Shown: in pieces, positions 1 through 6,054 of the stretch
Position numbering within the stretch: position 1 is the first letter of the stretch
Layout: every line of letters begins with the position of its first letter
NCBI GenBank assembly: GCA_964641895.1
Contig: CAZXLA010000067.1
Location: 1 to 16,753 of the forward strand
DNA: 16,753 nucleotides
Direction: 5' to 3'
Source of the DNA: UBA2421 sp964641895
GTDB taxonomy: Bacteria; Planctomycetota; Phycisphaerae; Tepidisphaerales; Tepidisphaeraceae
The notes under the pieces: generated by a model
Told to the model about the DNA's origin: nothing
The model's input: the letters and a program-made list of their open reading frames with translations, nothing else
Databases searched by the model: none
Position numbers and translations under genes: made by a program

Positions 1-135
1 GCCGGCAACGACATTCTCTACGCCCGCGACGGCCTCATCGACACCCTCTTCGGCGGCTCTGGCTTCGACCGCGCCCGGCGGGATAATTCTGCCACGGCCC
101 GCGATTTGGTGGATGGGGTGGAGGCGTTTATTTAG
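1..135 (+). CDS. RTX-like calcium-binding-repeat protein, C-terminal fragment
   Basis: Frame 1 is open from the window edge to a TAG stop and gives the last 44 residues of a larger protein. The fragment contains AGNDILYARDG and LFGGSGFDRARRD, which match the Asp/Gly-rich GGxGxDxxx nonapeptide pattern of hemolysin-type (RTX) calcium-binding repeats. It then ends in a short tail, ARDLVDGVEAFI. In the RTX family such repeats fold as a calcium-stabilised parallel beta-roll on secreted or surface proteins. The rest of the protein lies outside the window, so its catalytic or adhesive domains are unknown. Long secreted proteins ending in such repeats are frequent in planctomycetes; that link to this organism is inference. 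Confidence 0.7.
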   Translation, partial: AGNDILYARDGLIDTLFGGSGFDRARRDNSATARDLVDGVEAFI

Positions 136-503
136 TGGGCGGCGGCAGTGGATGTTGATTTGTAACTCGCTTGTTGCGGGTTCATCCTACCTATGCTCAG
201 AGATGAAGTTGCTCGTCCGCGACGCCGCAAGCGGCGGTGGGCTTGTACTGGGGGGCGGGCGTCAGGTGCAGGGGTCGGAAGTCCGTCGTTAGGCGGGGGA
301 TTGGGCGTGTCGGATGGGGTGGAACCACGATCGGCGAATTTATTGGTAAAGAAAGATTATCTTGCATCCGCGTCGTATCATGGGTCGAACCATTGTGCGT
401 CGGGCTTGGCCACCGCGACAGCATTGGGCTATCGCGCGTTTGGAGGATCGAGCCATTCACAATCAATTCTGATCGACCCGTGACCCGGGTTGAAGGAGAT
501 TCT
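136..503. other. Intergenic region with no supported gene
   Basis: This 368-base gap separates the RTX-like gene from the fasciclin gene. I find no convincing coding region or tRNA. A short GC-rich palindrome sits at 223-236 (CGCCGC, AA, GCGGCG). It is not followed by a T-tract, so it is a weak terminator candidate for the upstream gene. TATCAT at 376-381 resembles a -10 box but has no good -35 at the right spacing. The long plus-strand open frame reaching back to 237 is only an upstream extension of the fasciclin reading frame. The promoter of that gene is presumably somewhere here. Confidence 0.5.
493..498 (+). promoter_or_regulatory. Ribosome binding site of the fasciclin gene
   Basis: AAGGAG lies 5 bases before the ATG at 504. 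It fixes the start there rather than at the start codons of the 89-residue upstream extension of the frame, which lack both a Shine-Dalgarno sequence and protein-like composition. Confidence 0.75.
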
Positions 504-1028
504 ATGTTTCGTAAGATGACCGTTCTGGGCGTGACCGCGATCGCGGCCGCCGCTGCATTTTCTACCGCTGTATTTTTCCCGCAACAGCAGGCCATCGCTG
601 CCGACGACATGATGAAGAAAGACATCATTGAAACCGCCGTCGGGCCGGGGATGAGCGAAGTGACGACCCTCGTCGCCGCCATCAAGGCCGCAGGTTTGGT
701 GGAGACCCTCAAGGGCGCCGGCCCGTTCACGGTGTTCGCGCCGACCAACGCCGCGTTCGCCAAACTGCCGGCGGGCACGGTGGAAGACCTGCTTAAGCCG
801 GAAAACAAGGAAAAGCTTAAAGGCATCCTGCTTTATCATGTCCACGCCGGCAAGGCCATCAAGGCTGCCGATGTGAAGACGATGAAGCTCACGACCGCCA
901 ATGGCAAAGACCTTGATGTGAAGGTTGAAGGCGGCAACGTCATGATCAACAACGCCAAAGTGATTAAGACCGACGTGGTCTGTTCCAATGGCGTGATTCA
1001 TTGGATTGATACCGTCGTTCTGCCATAA
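504..1028 (+). CDS. Secreted fasciclin (FAS1) domain protein
   Basis: The product has 174 residues. An N-terminal signal peptide (KMTVLG followed by an Ala-rich hydrophobic core) has a probable signal peptidase I site near residues 32-34 (AIAA/DD). The rest is a single FAS1 domain, about residues 40-174. It shows the H1 motif TVFAPTNAAFAKLP (76-89), the central LLYHVHAGK, and the H2-like C-terminal motif NGVIHWIDTVVLP. FAS1 domains are extracellular adhesion or ligand-binding modules, and single-domain bacterial members are usually secreted or periplasmic. No lipobox Cys is seen. The gene appears monocistronic, with its own strong RBS and a strong terminator at 1098-1135. The partner or ligand cannot be read from the sequence. 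Confidence 0.93.
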   Translation: MFRKMTVLGVTAIAAAAAFSTAVFFPQQQAIAADDMMKKDIIETAVGPGMSEVTTLVAAIKAAGLVETLKGAGPFTVFAPTNAAFAKLPAGTVEDLLKPENKEKLKGILLYHVHAGKAIKAADVKTMKLTTANGKDLDVKVEGGNVMINNAKVIKTDVVCSNGVIHWIDTVVLP

Positions 1029-1097
1029 GATCGCCCGATTACCTGTGGGCGCGGCGATTTGGATCGCGCCGGGTATGTCTTGGAGCGGGAGCTATCC

Positions 1098-1135
1098 GGG
1101 CGGCGACGCTGCATACGTCGCCGCCCATTTTTTTT
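1098..1135 (+). terminator. Intrinsic terminator after the fasciclin gene
   Basis: A perfect 11-bp GC-rich stem pairs GGGCGGCGACG (1098-1108) with CGTCGCCGCCC (1116-1126) around a 7-base loop. One A and then a run of eight T (1128-1135) follow. This is a textbook Rho-independent terminator, 70 bases after the stop codon. Confidence 0.92.
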
Positions 1136-1216
1136 ATATCCTCTGAGGCGTTGGCGGCATCTATAGTTGTTGATGGTGTGTTCGGTCCTGGTCGATGGTC
1201 ATTCAGAGAGGATTGC

Positions 1217-1768
1217 ATGAAAAACGTGATCGTCATTGCATTGCTCGCCGTCATCGTGGCGGTACTTATTTACCGCTCAGCGACCGCGACCGCTGAGGAC
1301 AAAGGCCCCGCGCCGGCGTCGCAACCATCGAAGGCGATTCCCGATCAGATCGCCAAAAAACTCGTGCCCGACGCCAAGAACCGCGTGAGCCTGACCGACG
1401 ATGAATGGAAGACCATTCTCACCGACCAGCAGTTTTTTGTGCTGCGCGGCAAAGGGACTGAATACGCATTCCGCAATGAATACAATGACAATCACGCCGA
1501 CGGTCAATTCGTTTGCCGCGGCTGCGGGCAGGAACTGTTCGACTCGAAAGAGAAATTCGAAAGCGGCACCGGCTGGCCGAGCTTCTGGCAGCCGGCCAAA
1601 GAAGGCGTGGTTTCGCAGAGCACGGATAAGGACTTGGGATACGAGCGCGACGAAGTACACTGCAGCCGGTGCGACGGTCATCTGGGCCACGTCTTCAAAG
1701 ACGGGCCCAAGCCGACGGGGCTGCGATACTGCATCAATTCGGCGTCACTAAAGTTTGCGCCGAGGTGA
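1217..1768 (+). CDS. msrB: Membrane-anchored or exported peptide-methionine (R)-S-oxide reductase
   Basis: The product has 183 residues and reduces methionine-R-sulfoxide in proteins, normally recycled by thioredoxin. The MsrB domain covers about residues 55-182. It has the two zinc-binding pairs CRGC (Cys100, Cys103) and CSRC (Cys149, Cys152), the GTGWPSFW block (117-124), HLGHVF (155-160), and RYCINSASL with catalytic Cys172. The usual second (resolving) Cys of E. coli-type MsrB, in the block just before GWPSF, is replaced by Thr118. This is therefore a one-cysteine type. Residues 3-19 form a hydrophobic N-terminal segment with no clear cleavage site, so the enzyme is probably exported or anchored and acts outside the cytoplasm. 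The ATG at 1217 is chosen because GAGAGGA lies 4 bases upstream and because it places the hydrophobic segment at the N-terminus. Its stop is 9 bases from the convergent Uma2 gene. Confidence 0.95.
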   Translation: MKNVIVIALLAVIVAVLIYRSATATAEDKGPAPASQPSKAIPDQIAKKLVPDAKNRVSLTDDEWKTILTDQQFFVLRGKGTEYAFRNEYNDNHADGQFVCRGCGQELFDSKEKFESGTGWPSFWQPAKEGVVSQSTDKDLGYERDEVHCSRCDGHLGHVFKDGPKPTGLRYCINSASLKFAPR

Positions 1769-1777
1769 CCCTATCGG

Positions 1778-2371
1778 CTACGAGGCACGGCGACCCAACA
1801 GGTCGTCAACCCTGATGGATATTGTGGTGTCGGCGAGTGGATTTATCGCGTCACCGCGCTTGAGGATGATCGGCAAATCATAACTTGCCTGCGAAGTGGC
1901 CGTCGAGTCCGGTTTCGGATTTCGGAACACTTCAAGCTGATCATCCACCAGATTCAGCACCCAGTAATCCTGTATATTTCTGCTCGCGTAAAGCGACGCT
2001 TTCCGCTTCCGATCGAAATAGACCGTGGAATCGCTGACTTCCACAACCAGCACGGCCTGTTCAGGATGATCGGTGTAATCGTCGCGCTGCCCGGGAACCG
2101 CCGAGATGTCTGGCTCTGGTTCGGAGGTTGGACCGGCCTGCATGGGGAGCTGGGCGCGCACCCAGTATCTTGATCCGATCGCCCGATCAATCACTCGAAA
2201 TGCGCGATCCACCGCCGATGAATGCCGAAAATTCTGTGGGCTGAGCACAAAGATCTCTCCTTCCACCAATTCCGCGCGCTGGCCGTTGAACCAGCCGAGG
2301 TCGGCCATTTGATAATACTCTTGGCGCGTCCAGGTCTTGGTTCGAGGATTGGCTGCTACGGCGGTGGTCAT
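1778..2371 (-). CDS. Uma2 family (DUF820) putative endonuclease
   Basis: The 197-residue protein matches the Uma2/DUF820 family, which has a PD-(D/E)XK restriction-nuclease fold. Recognisable landmarks are the early WTRQEYYQMADLG and AELVEGEI segments, then EPDISAV with Asp88, VLVVEVSDST with Glu111, and DRKRKASLYA with Lys124. Together these fit the D...E-x-K catalytic arrangement. Family members are abundant in cyanobacteria and planctomycetes, usually in many scattered copies. Their biological role is not established, so nuclease activity is predicted from fold only. The ATG at 2371 has no clear Shine-Dalgarno sequence but begins right at the family's normal N-terminus. The gene is convergent with msrB, and its upstream neighbour is the GNAT gene on the same strand. 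Confidence 0.88.
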   Translation of the reverse strand: MTTAVAANPRTKTWTRQEYYQMADLGWFNGQRAELVEGEIFVLSPQNFRHSSAVDRAFRVIDRAIGSRYWVRAQLPMQAGPTSEPEPDISAVPGQRDDYTDHPEQAVLVVEVSDSTVYFDRKRKASLYASRNIQDYWVLNLVDDQLEVFRNPKPDSTATSQASYDLPIILKRGDAINPLADTTISIRVDDLLGRRAS

Positions 2372-2452
2372 GATTGGAGAATTGTATCACGAATTTCGAT
2401 GGACCATGAAAAAATGGCAGCGATCGATATCGCAATCCGCAATCATGGTAAC

Positions 2453-2881
2453 TCATGAAGGCGGCGGCGTGCTCGCTGGCCGGCGCATCATTTCGCGGCG
2501 TTCAAAGCCGTATTTTTCGTAGAAAGTGTGCGCGTCGCGCGTGGCAAGGATCAGGCGAAATTGCAGGTCAGGGTGTGCAATCACTGCTTCAACGAGACGC
2601 TTGCCCAAACCCTTGCCGCGGTGTTCAGGATGCACAATCACATCGCAAACCCATCCGAACGTGGTACGGTCGGTGACGACTCGCGCGCAGCCGACGGCCT
2701 TGCCGGCACGATCAAGCAGCCCAAAGCAAATCGAGGCCGGCGACCGAAACGCCCGCTCGATCTCCTCCCGCGGCCGTTCGTTGGCCCAATAGGAATGGTT
2801 TTGAAGCAGATCGCAGATTGCGCCGAGGTCGATCTCGGCGAGGTGGGTGGTGATACGATAATCGTTTGAATCGCTCATCAT
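2453..2881 (-). CDS. GNAT family N-acetyltransferase
   Basis: The product has 142 residues and is a single GNAT domain that transfers an acetyl group from acetyl-CoA to an unidentified amine. Motif A is clear: VCDVIVHPEHRGKGLGKRLVEAVI, where HRGKGLG is the pyrophosphate-binding R/QxxGxG loop. The C-terminal FYEKYGFERR is the usual motif B end. The start codon at 2881 overlaps the asd stop as TGATG, so translation is probably coupled to asd. An in-frame GTG one codon upstream (2884) and an ATG one codon downstream (2878) are alternatives, and the choice changes the protein by a single residue. The substrate cannot be named from sequence. The Pro-rich tail (RRPASTPPPS) looks disordered. Confidence 0.88.
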   Translation of the reverse strand: MMSDSNDYRITTHLAEIDLGAICDLLQNHSYWANERPREEIERAFRSPASICFGLLDRAGKAVGCARVVTDRTTFGWVCDVIVHPEHRGKGLGKRLVEAVIAHPDLQFRLILATRDAHTFYEKYGFERREMMRRPASTPPPS

Positions 2882-3882
2882 CACACCAGCCGTTCGGCAA
2901 TCTGCACCGCGTTCGTGGCGGCGCCTTTGCGGATCTGGTCGCCGCTGACGAACAGTTCGATCCCGCGGCCGTCGTCGCGGCTCATGTCCTGGCGGATTCG
3001 GCCGACGAGCACATCGTCCTGTCCGCTGGCTTCCAGGGGCATCGGAAAGTGATTCGCCGGGGCGTCATCCACGATCTTCACGCCCGGCGCTTTGCTGAGA
3101 ATCTGCCGCACTTCGGCCGGCGTGATCGGGCGCTCGAATTCGAGGTTGATCGATTCGCAATGCGCCCGCGGAATCGGCACGCGAATGCACGTGGCGGTGA
3201 TGGCCATTTTTGGTTCGCCGAAAATTTTGCGGGTCTCGAAGAGCATTTTGTTCTCTTCTTCGTTGTAGCCGTTTGCGGCGATTTTGGTGTTGTGGCTGAA
3301 CAAGTTGTTCACGATGGGGTGGGGGAACTTAACCTTCTCAATCGGCGCGCCGGCGGCGTAGGCTTTGATCTGCCGATCGAGTTCTTCCAGGCCCCACGCA
3401 CCCGCCCCGCTCACCGCCTGATACGTGCTGACGATGATGCGCTTCACGCGATTGAATTTGTGCAGCGGCCACACAGGCACGTTCATGATGATCGTCGAGC
3501 AATTCGGGTTGGCGATCAGGCCGTTGTGCTTTTCGATCGCCTGCGGATTTACTTCCGGGATGACGAGCGGAATGCCGTCTTTCATGCGGAACGCAGATGA
3601 GTTATCGACCACAATCGCCCCGGCCTGAACGGCGGCGGGGGCAAACTCTTTGCTGATGCTGCCGCCGGCGCTGAACAGGGCAATTTGAATGTCTTTGAAG
3701 CTGTCTTTGGTCAGTTCTTCAACGGTATACGTTTCGCCGCGAAACGCCTCTTGCTTGCCGGCGCTGCGCGCCGACGCGAGGAGCTTCAAGTTCTTGATGG
3801 GGAAATTGCGCTCCGCCAGCACGGTGAGGAATTCCTGCCCCACCGCTCCGGTTACGCCGACGACGGCAACATTCACAGACAT
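2881..3882 (-). CDS. asd: Aspartate-semialdehyde dehydrogenase
   Basis: The product has 333 residues, the family's usual size. It catalyses NADPH-dependent reductive dephosphorylation of aspartyl-4-phosphate to aspartate semialdehyde, the branch point to lysine, diaminopimelate, methionine and threonine. The N-terminal Rossmann motif is VGVTGAVGQE (residues 8-17). The nucleotide-contacting SAGGSISKE is at 71-79, catalytic Cys128 lies in NPNCSTI, Gln155 in STYQAVSGAG, and the active-site His241 in RVPIPRAHCES. The start is set at 3882 because GGAGG (3889-3893, read on the minus strand) lies 6 bases upstream. An adjacent ATG at 3885 is only 3 bases away and less likely. It is followed by a GNAT gene whose start overlaps this stop, so the two probably form an operon. 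Confidence 0.97.
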   Translation of the reverse strand: MSVNVAVVGVTGAVGQEFLTVLAERNFPIKNLKLLASARSAGKQEAFRGETYTVEELTKDSFKDIQIALFSAGGSISKEFAPAAVQAGAIVVDNSSAFRMKDGIPLVIPEVNPQAIEKHNGLIANPNCSTIIMNVPVWPLHKFNRVKRIIVSTYQAVSGAGAWGLEELDRQIKAYAAGAPIEKVKFPHPIVNNLFSHNTKIAANGYNEEENKMLFETRKIFGEPKMAITATCIRVPIPRAHCESINLEFERPITPAEVRQILSKAPGVKIVDDAPANHFPMPLEASGQDDVLVGRIRQDMSRDDGRGIELFVSGDQIRKGAATNAVQIAERLV

Positions 3883-3888
3883 CATCCA

Positions 3889-3893
3889 CCTCC
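3889..3893 (-). promoter_or_regulatory. Ribosome binding site deciding the asd start
   Basis: On the minus strand the sequence reads GGAGGTGGATGATG. The GGAGG core is 6 bases from the second ATG (3882) and 3 bases from the first (3885), which favours the second. Confidence 0.7.
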
Positions 3894-3999
3894 AAAACAA
3901 CTTAGGCTACCACGATTGCGTTCTTGGATCGTTGCTTCGCGATGCGCGCGCCGCGTATGTGCCGCGTGCATGGTGTTACAGGTGATGCGTGCCGCTTCA

Positions 4000-5394
4000 T
4001 TAGCGGCGTCGGCGCCGCGTCACGGGAAGCTTGGCGCCGAGGCGCATCCCCGACTTTTGCTGCTGCGCCACCGACGCCGACGAGGGCTCGCTGCTCACTG
4101 GGATATGGTCTTCGGGCTGCGGAGCGCGGTTAGGCTCGGGCGATGCTTCAAAGCCCTCCATTTTTGCCGCCGGAATCACCATGTTGATGAGCGACTCAAT
4201 CTTGGTCAGCATGTCGCCCTGATCGCGGGCCGCGAAGCTGATCGCTTTGCCGCTGGCGCCCATGCGCGCCGTTCGACCGATGCGGTGCACGTACACTTCA
4301 GGGTCGTCGGGCAGATCATAGTTAATGATGTGGCTGATGTCGGCCACATCAAGCCCGCGGCTGGCTAAGTCGGTGGCGACCAGCACATCGAACTTGCCGG
4401 TGCGGAAGTTCTTCATCACCTTATCGCGTGCATTCTGCGCCAGGTTGCCGTGAATCTCGCGGCACTCGATGCCCGCATGTTTGAGGTGGGTGGAGAGTTT
4501 ATCGGCGCCGTGTTTCGTGCGGCAGAAGATAATGGCCAAGTCGGGTTGCTCCTGCTTCAACAGCATTCTAAGCAGGCGATATTTATCCCACGGCTGAACC
4601 ATGTAATACGATTGATCGACTTTTTCGACGGTGGGTTTGTCGTCGGCGCCGGAGGCGACAAGCTTCTCCACCGGCTCCTTCATGTATTTGCGCGCCAGCC
4701 GTTCGATTTCGTCGGTGAACGTGGCCGAAACGAAAACGGTTTGATGTGATCGGGAACTGTCGGCCGAGACATCTCCATTGCCGTCGCGCCCGCCCCCGTC
4801 ACGACCACCGCCGTCACGCCCGTCGCCCTCACGCCGTTCGCTCATGCCACGGAGTCTTGAGAGAATGTTGCGAATATCGTCGCGGAAGCCGATGTCGAGC
4901 ATGCGATCCACTTCGTCGAGCACGATGAACCGGATGTTGCCCAGCGTCAGAATGCGCCGATCGAGCAGATCCATCACGCGGCCGGGCGTGCCGACAATGA
5001 TTTCCGGGTGCGCCTTCAGCCCATGCACCTGCGCGGTGATGCGCTCCCCCCCGTACACCGCCATGCTGCGGATCGGTGTAAGCTGCCCGATGCGATTGAT
5101 TTCCTCATGCACCTGCACGGCCAGTTCACGCGTGGGGACAAGAATCAGCGCCTGGGTGGCCAACCCGCGTGTAGCCATCTGAAGGATCGGAATACCGAAC
5201 GCGGCGGTTTTGCCGGTGCCGGTGCGGGCCTGGCCCAGAAGATCCACACCGGCGAGGGCGCGCGGAATCAGAAGCGTCTGGATTTCCGAAGGTTCGGTAA
5301 ACTTCAGTTCGGCCAGTGCGCGTAAAATAGAACTGCGAACGCCGAGTGCGGCGAACTTGTCTGGAAGGGGTGGGTGCTCAGTTTTGTCGCTCAT
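4000..5394 (-). CDS. DEAD-box ATP-dependent RNA helicase
   Basis: The 464-residue protein unwinds RNA duplexes using ATP, in the RhlE/DeaD/CsdA class. The motif order is complete: Q motif (Phe14 to Gln39), motif I ARTGTGKT (56-63), Ia PTRELAV (87-93), Ib TPGRV (136-140), motif II as DEVD instead of DEAD (160-163), and III SAT (223-225). Then come IV IIFCRTK, V ATDLASRGLD and VI HRIGRTAR. Between motifs II and III there is a roughly 30-residue insertion (about 183-214) with three GRDG-type repeats; the family normally has only a few residues there. The C-terminal extension is Pro/Ser/Gln-rich and ends in five arginines, plausibly an RNA-contacting tail. ATG at 5394 has only a weak Shine-Dalgarno sequence. 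The gene is divergent from the toxin-antitoxin pair across an 82-base spacer. Confidence 0.95.
   Translation of the reverse strand: MSDKTEHPPLPDKFAALGVRSSILRALAELKFTEPSEIQTLLIPRALAGVDLLGQARTGTGKTAAFGIPILQMATRGLATQALILVPTRELAVQVHEEINRIGQLTPIRSMAVYGGERITAQVHGLKAHPEIIVGTPGRVMDLLDRRILTLGNIRFIVLDEVDRMLDIGFRDDIRNILSRLRGMSERREGDGRDGGGRDGGGRDGNGDVSADSSRSHQTVFVSATFTDEIERLARKYMKEPVEKLVASGADDKPTVEKVDQSYYMVQPWDKYRLLRMLLKQEQPDLAIIFCRTKHGADKLSTHLKHAGIECREIHGNLAQNARDKVMKNFRTGKFDVLVATDLASRGLDVADISHIINYDLPDDPEVYVHRIGRTARMGASGKAISFAARDQGDMLTKIESLINMVIPAAKMEGFEASPEPNRAPQPEDHIPVSSEPSSASVAQQQKSGMRLGAKLPVTRRRRR
4753..4848 (-). repeat. In-frame GRDG tandem repeat inside the helicase gene
   Basis: On the coding strand the stretch encodes EGDGRDGGGRDGGGRDGNGD, followed by a Ser/Asp-rich linker (about residues 189-214). 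The Gly-Arg-Asp-Gly units recur every 5 residues with synonymous differences between copies. It lies between helicase motifs II and III and looks like an expanded low-complexity loop. Confidence 0.75.
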
Positions 5395-5457
5395 GGGTGC
5401 TCGTCATAGTGTACGGGCTTTGGCCGAATCTTCCAAAAGCCGTCGCAGCATTATCGC

Positions 5458-5476
5458 GTTATGATAACATGATAAC
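5458..5476. promoter_or_regulatory. Operator-like repeat and probable -10 element upstream of higB
   Basis: GTTATGATAAC (5458-5468) is a perfect 11-base palindrome with a central G. ATGATAAC occurs twice in direct tandem (5461-5468 and 5469-5476) right up to the toxin start codon. TATGAT (5460-5465) matches five of six bases of a sigma70 -10 box. This is the expected position for an autoregulatory site bound by a HigA-type antitoxin. Binding is inferred from position and symmetry only. The same spacer must also hold the promoter of the divergent helicase gene. Confidence 0.55.
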
Positions 5477-5764
5477 GTGATTCGATCGTTCGGCGACCGA
5501 TTGTCTGAAGACCTTTTTTTCGACCGAAACAGCCGCGCGACGCGTCAGTTTCCATCAATGTTGCGGGCAGCCGCGCAAAGAAAGCTGCAATACCTGAACG
5601 TTGCCACGCGGCTCGACGACCCTAAAGCACCCCCTGGAAACCGCCTTGAGGCGCTGCGCGGAGACCTTTCAGGTTTCCATTCGATCAGAATCAACGATCA
5701 GTGGCGCATCATCTTCCTGTGGGTTGATGGCGCGTTCGATGTGCGGGTTGTCTACTATCATTGA
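5477..5764 (+). CDS. higB: Type II toxin, RelE/HigB (GraT-like) mRNA interferase
   Basis: The product has 95 residues and matches the HigB/GraT branch of the RelE superfamily. Such toxins cleave mRNA on the ribosome unless neutralised by HigA. Typical features are the MIRSFGDR start, LDDPKAPPGNRLEALRGD in the middle, HSIRINDQWRIIF, and the terminal YYH. It begins with GTG and has no Shine-Dalgarno sequence. If TATGAT at 5460-5465 is the -10 box, the mRNA would start only a few bases before the GTG and be almost leaderless. Toxin-before-antitoxin order is the normal higBA arrangement. The antitoxin follows at once. Confidence 0.93.
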   Translation: MIRSFGDRLSEDLFFDRNSRATRQFPSMLRAAAQRKLQYLNVATRLDDPKAPPGNRLEALRGDLSGFHSIRINDQWRIIFLWVDGAFDVRVVYYH

Positions 5765-5778
5765 AGAAAGCGGTCACC

Positions 5779-6045
5779 ATGCGTCCCCAAAACCCGATAC
5801 ATCCTGGCGAAATGCTGCTTGAGGAGTTTCTCCGTCCGATGAAAACAACGCAGCGTGCGTTCGCTGCGAAACTAGGGTGGACGACGGCCAAGCTCAACGA
5901 GCTAATCACTGGCAAGCGATCCGTGACACCCAACGGCGCCCTCGATCTTGCTACGGCATTGAAGACGACGCCGGAACTCTGGTTGAATCTACAGATGCAT
6001 TTCGATCTGAACGAGGCGATTCTTCGACGGCGCAAAGCTTCTTAA
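5779..6045 (+). CDS. higA: HigA-type antitoxin, XRE family helix-turn-helix
   Basis: The product has 88 residues. It begins with the family hallmark NPIHPGEMLLEEFL and carries an HTH-XRE domain (about residues 20-75), with TTAKLNELITGKRSVTPNGALDLATAL as the DNA-binding part. It is expected to bind and inactivate the preceding HigB toxin and to repress the operon at the repeats at 5458-5476. The ATG at 5779 is chosen as the start. An in-frame TTG at 5761 that overlaps the toxin stop (TTGA) would add six residues (KKAVT) and is a coupled alternative. The gene ends 9 bases from the convergent secreted-protein gene. Confidence 0.93.
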   Translation: MRPQNPIHPGEMLLEEFLRPMKTTQRAFAAKLGWTTAKLNELITGKRSVTPNGALDLATALKTTPELWLNLQMHFDLNEAILRRRKAS

Positions 6046-6054
6046 GGACTGTGC

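Noticed and set aside
223..250. Resemblance of the minus strand here (YKPTAACG) to the L28 C-terminus (YKPAAVAA)
   Set aside because: The match is about seven residues of low-complexity Ala-rich sequence without any further rpmB similarity, so a pseudogene copy is not supported.
136..260. tRNA-like look of GGGTTCATCC near 178
   Set aside because: The flanking bases do not pair as a T-arm, and no acceptor, D or anticodon arms can be built around it.
197..1001. Long minus-strand open frames opposite the fasciclin gene
   Set aside because: They lie antisense to a clear FAS1 gene with signal peptide, RBS and terminator, and their translations show no recognisable domain. In GC-rich DNA such antisense frames are expected.
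1778..2371. Uma2 gene as part of a defence island with the higBA pair
   Set aside because: They are separated by asd, GNAT and a housekeeping helicase, and no other defence gene is present, so a joint system is not supported.
2866..3600. Plus-strand frame of 244 codons opposite asd
   Set aside because: It is antisense to asd, whose catalytic motifs are intact, and its translation is His/Arg/Phe-rich without a domain.
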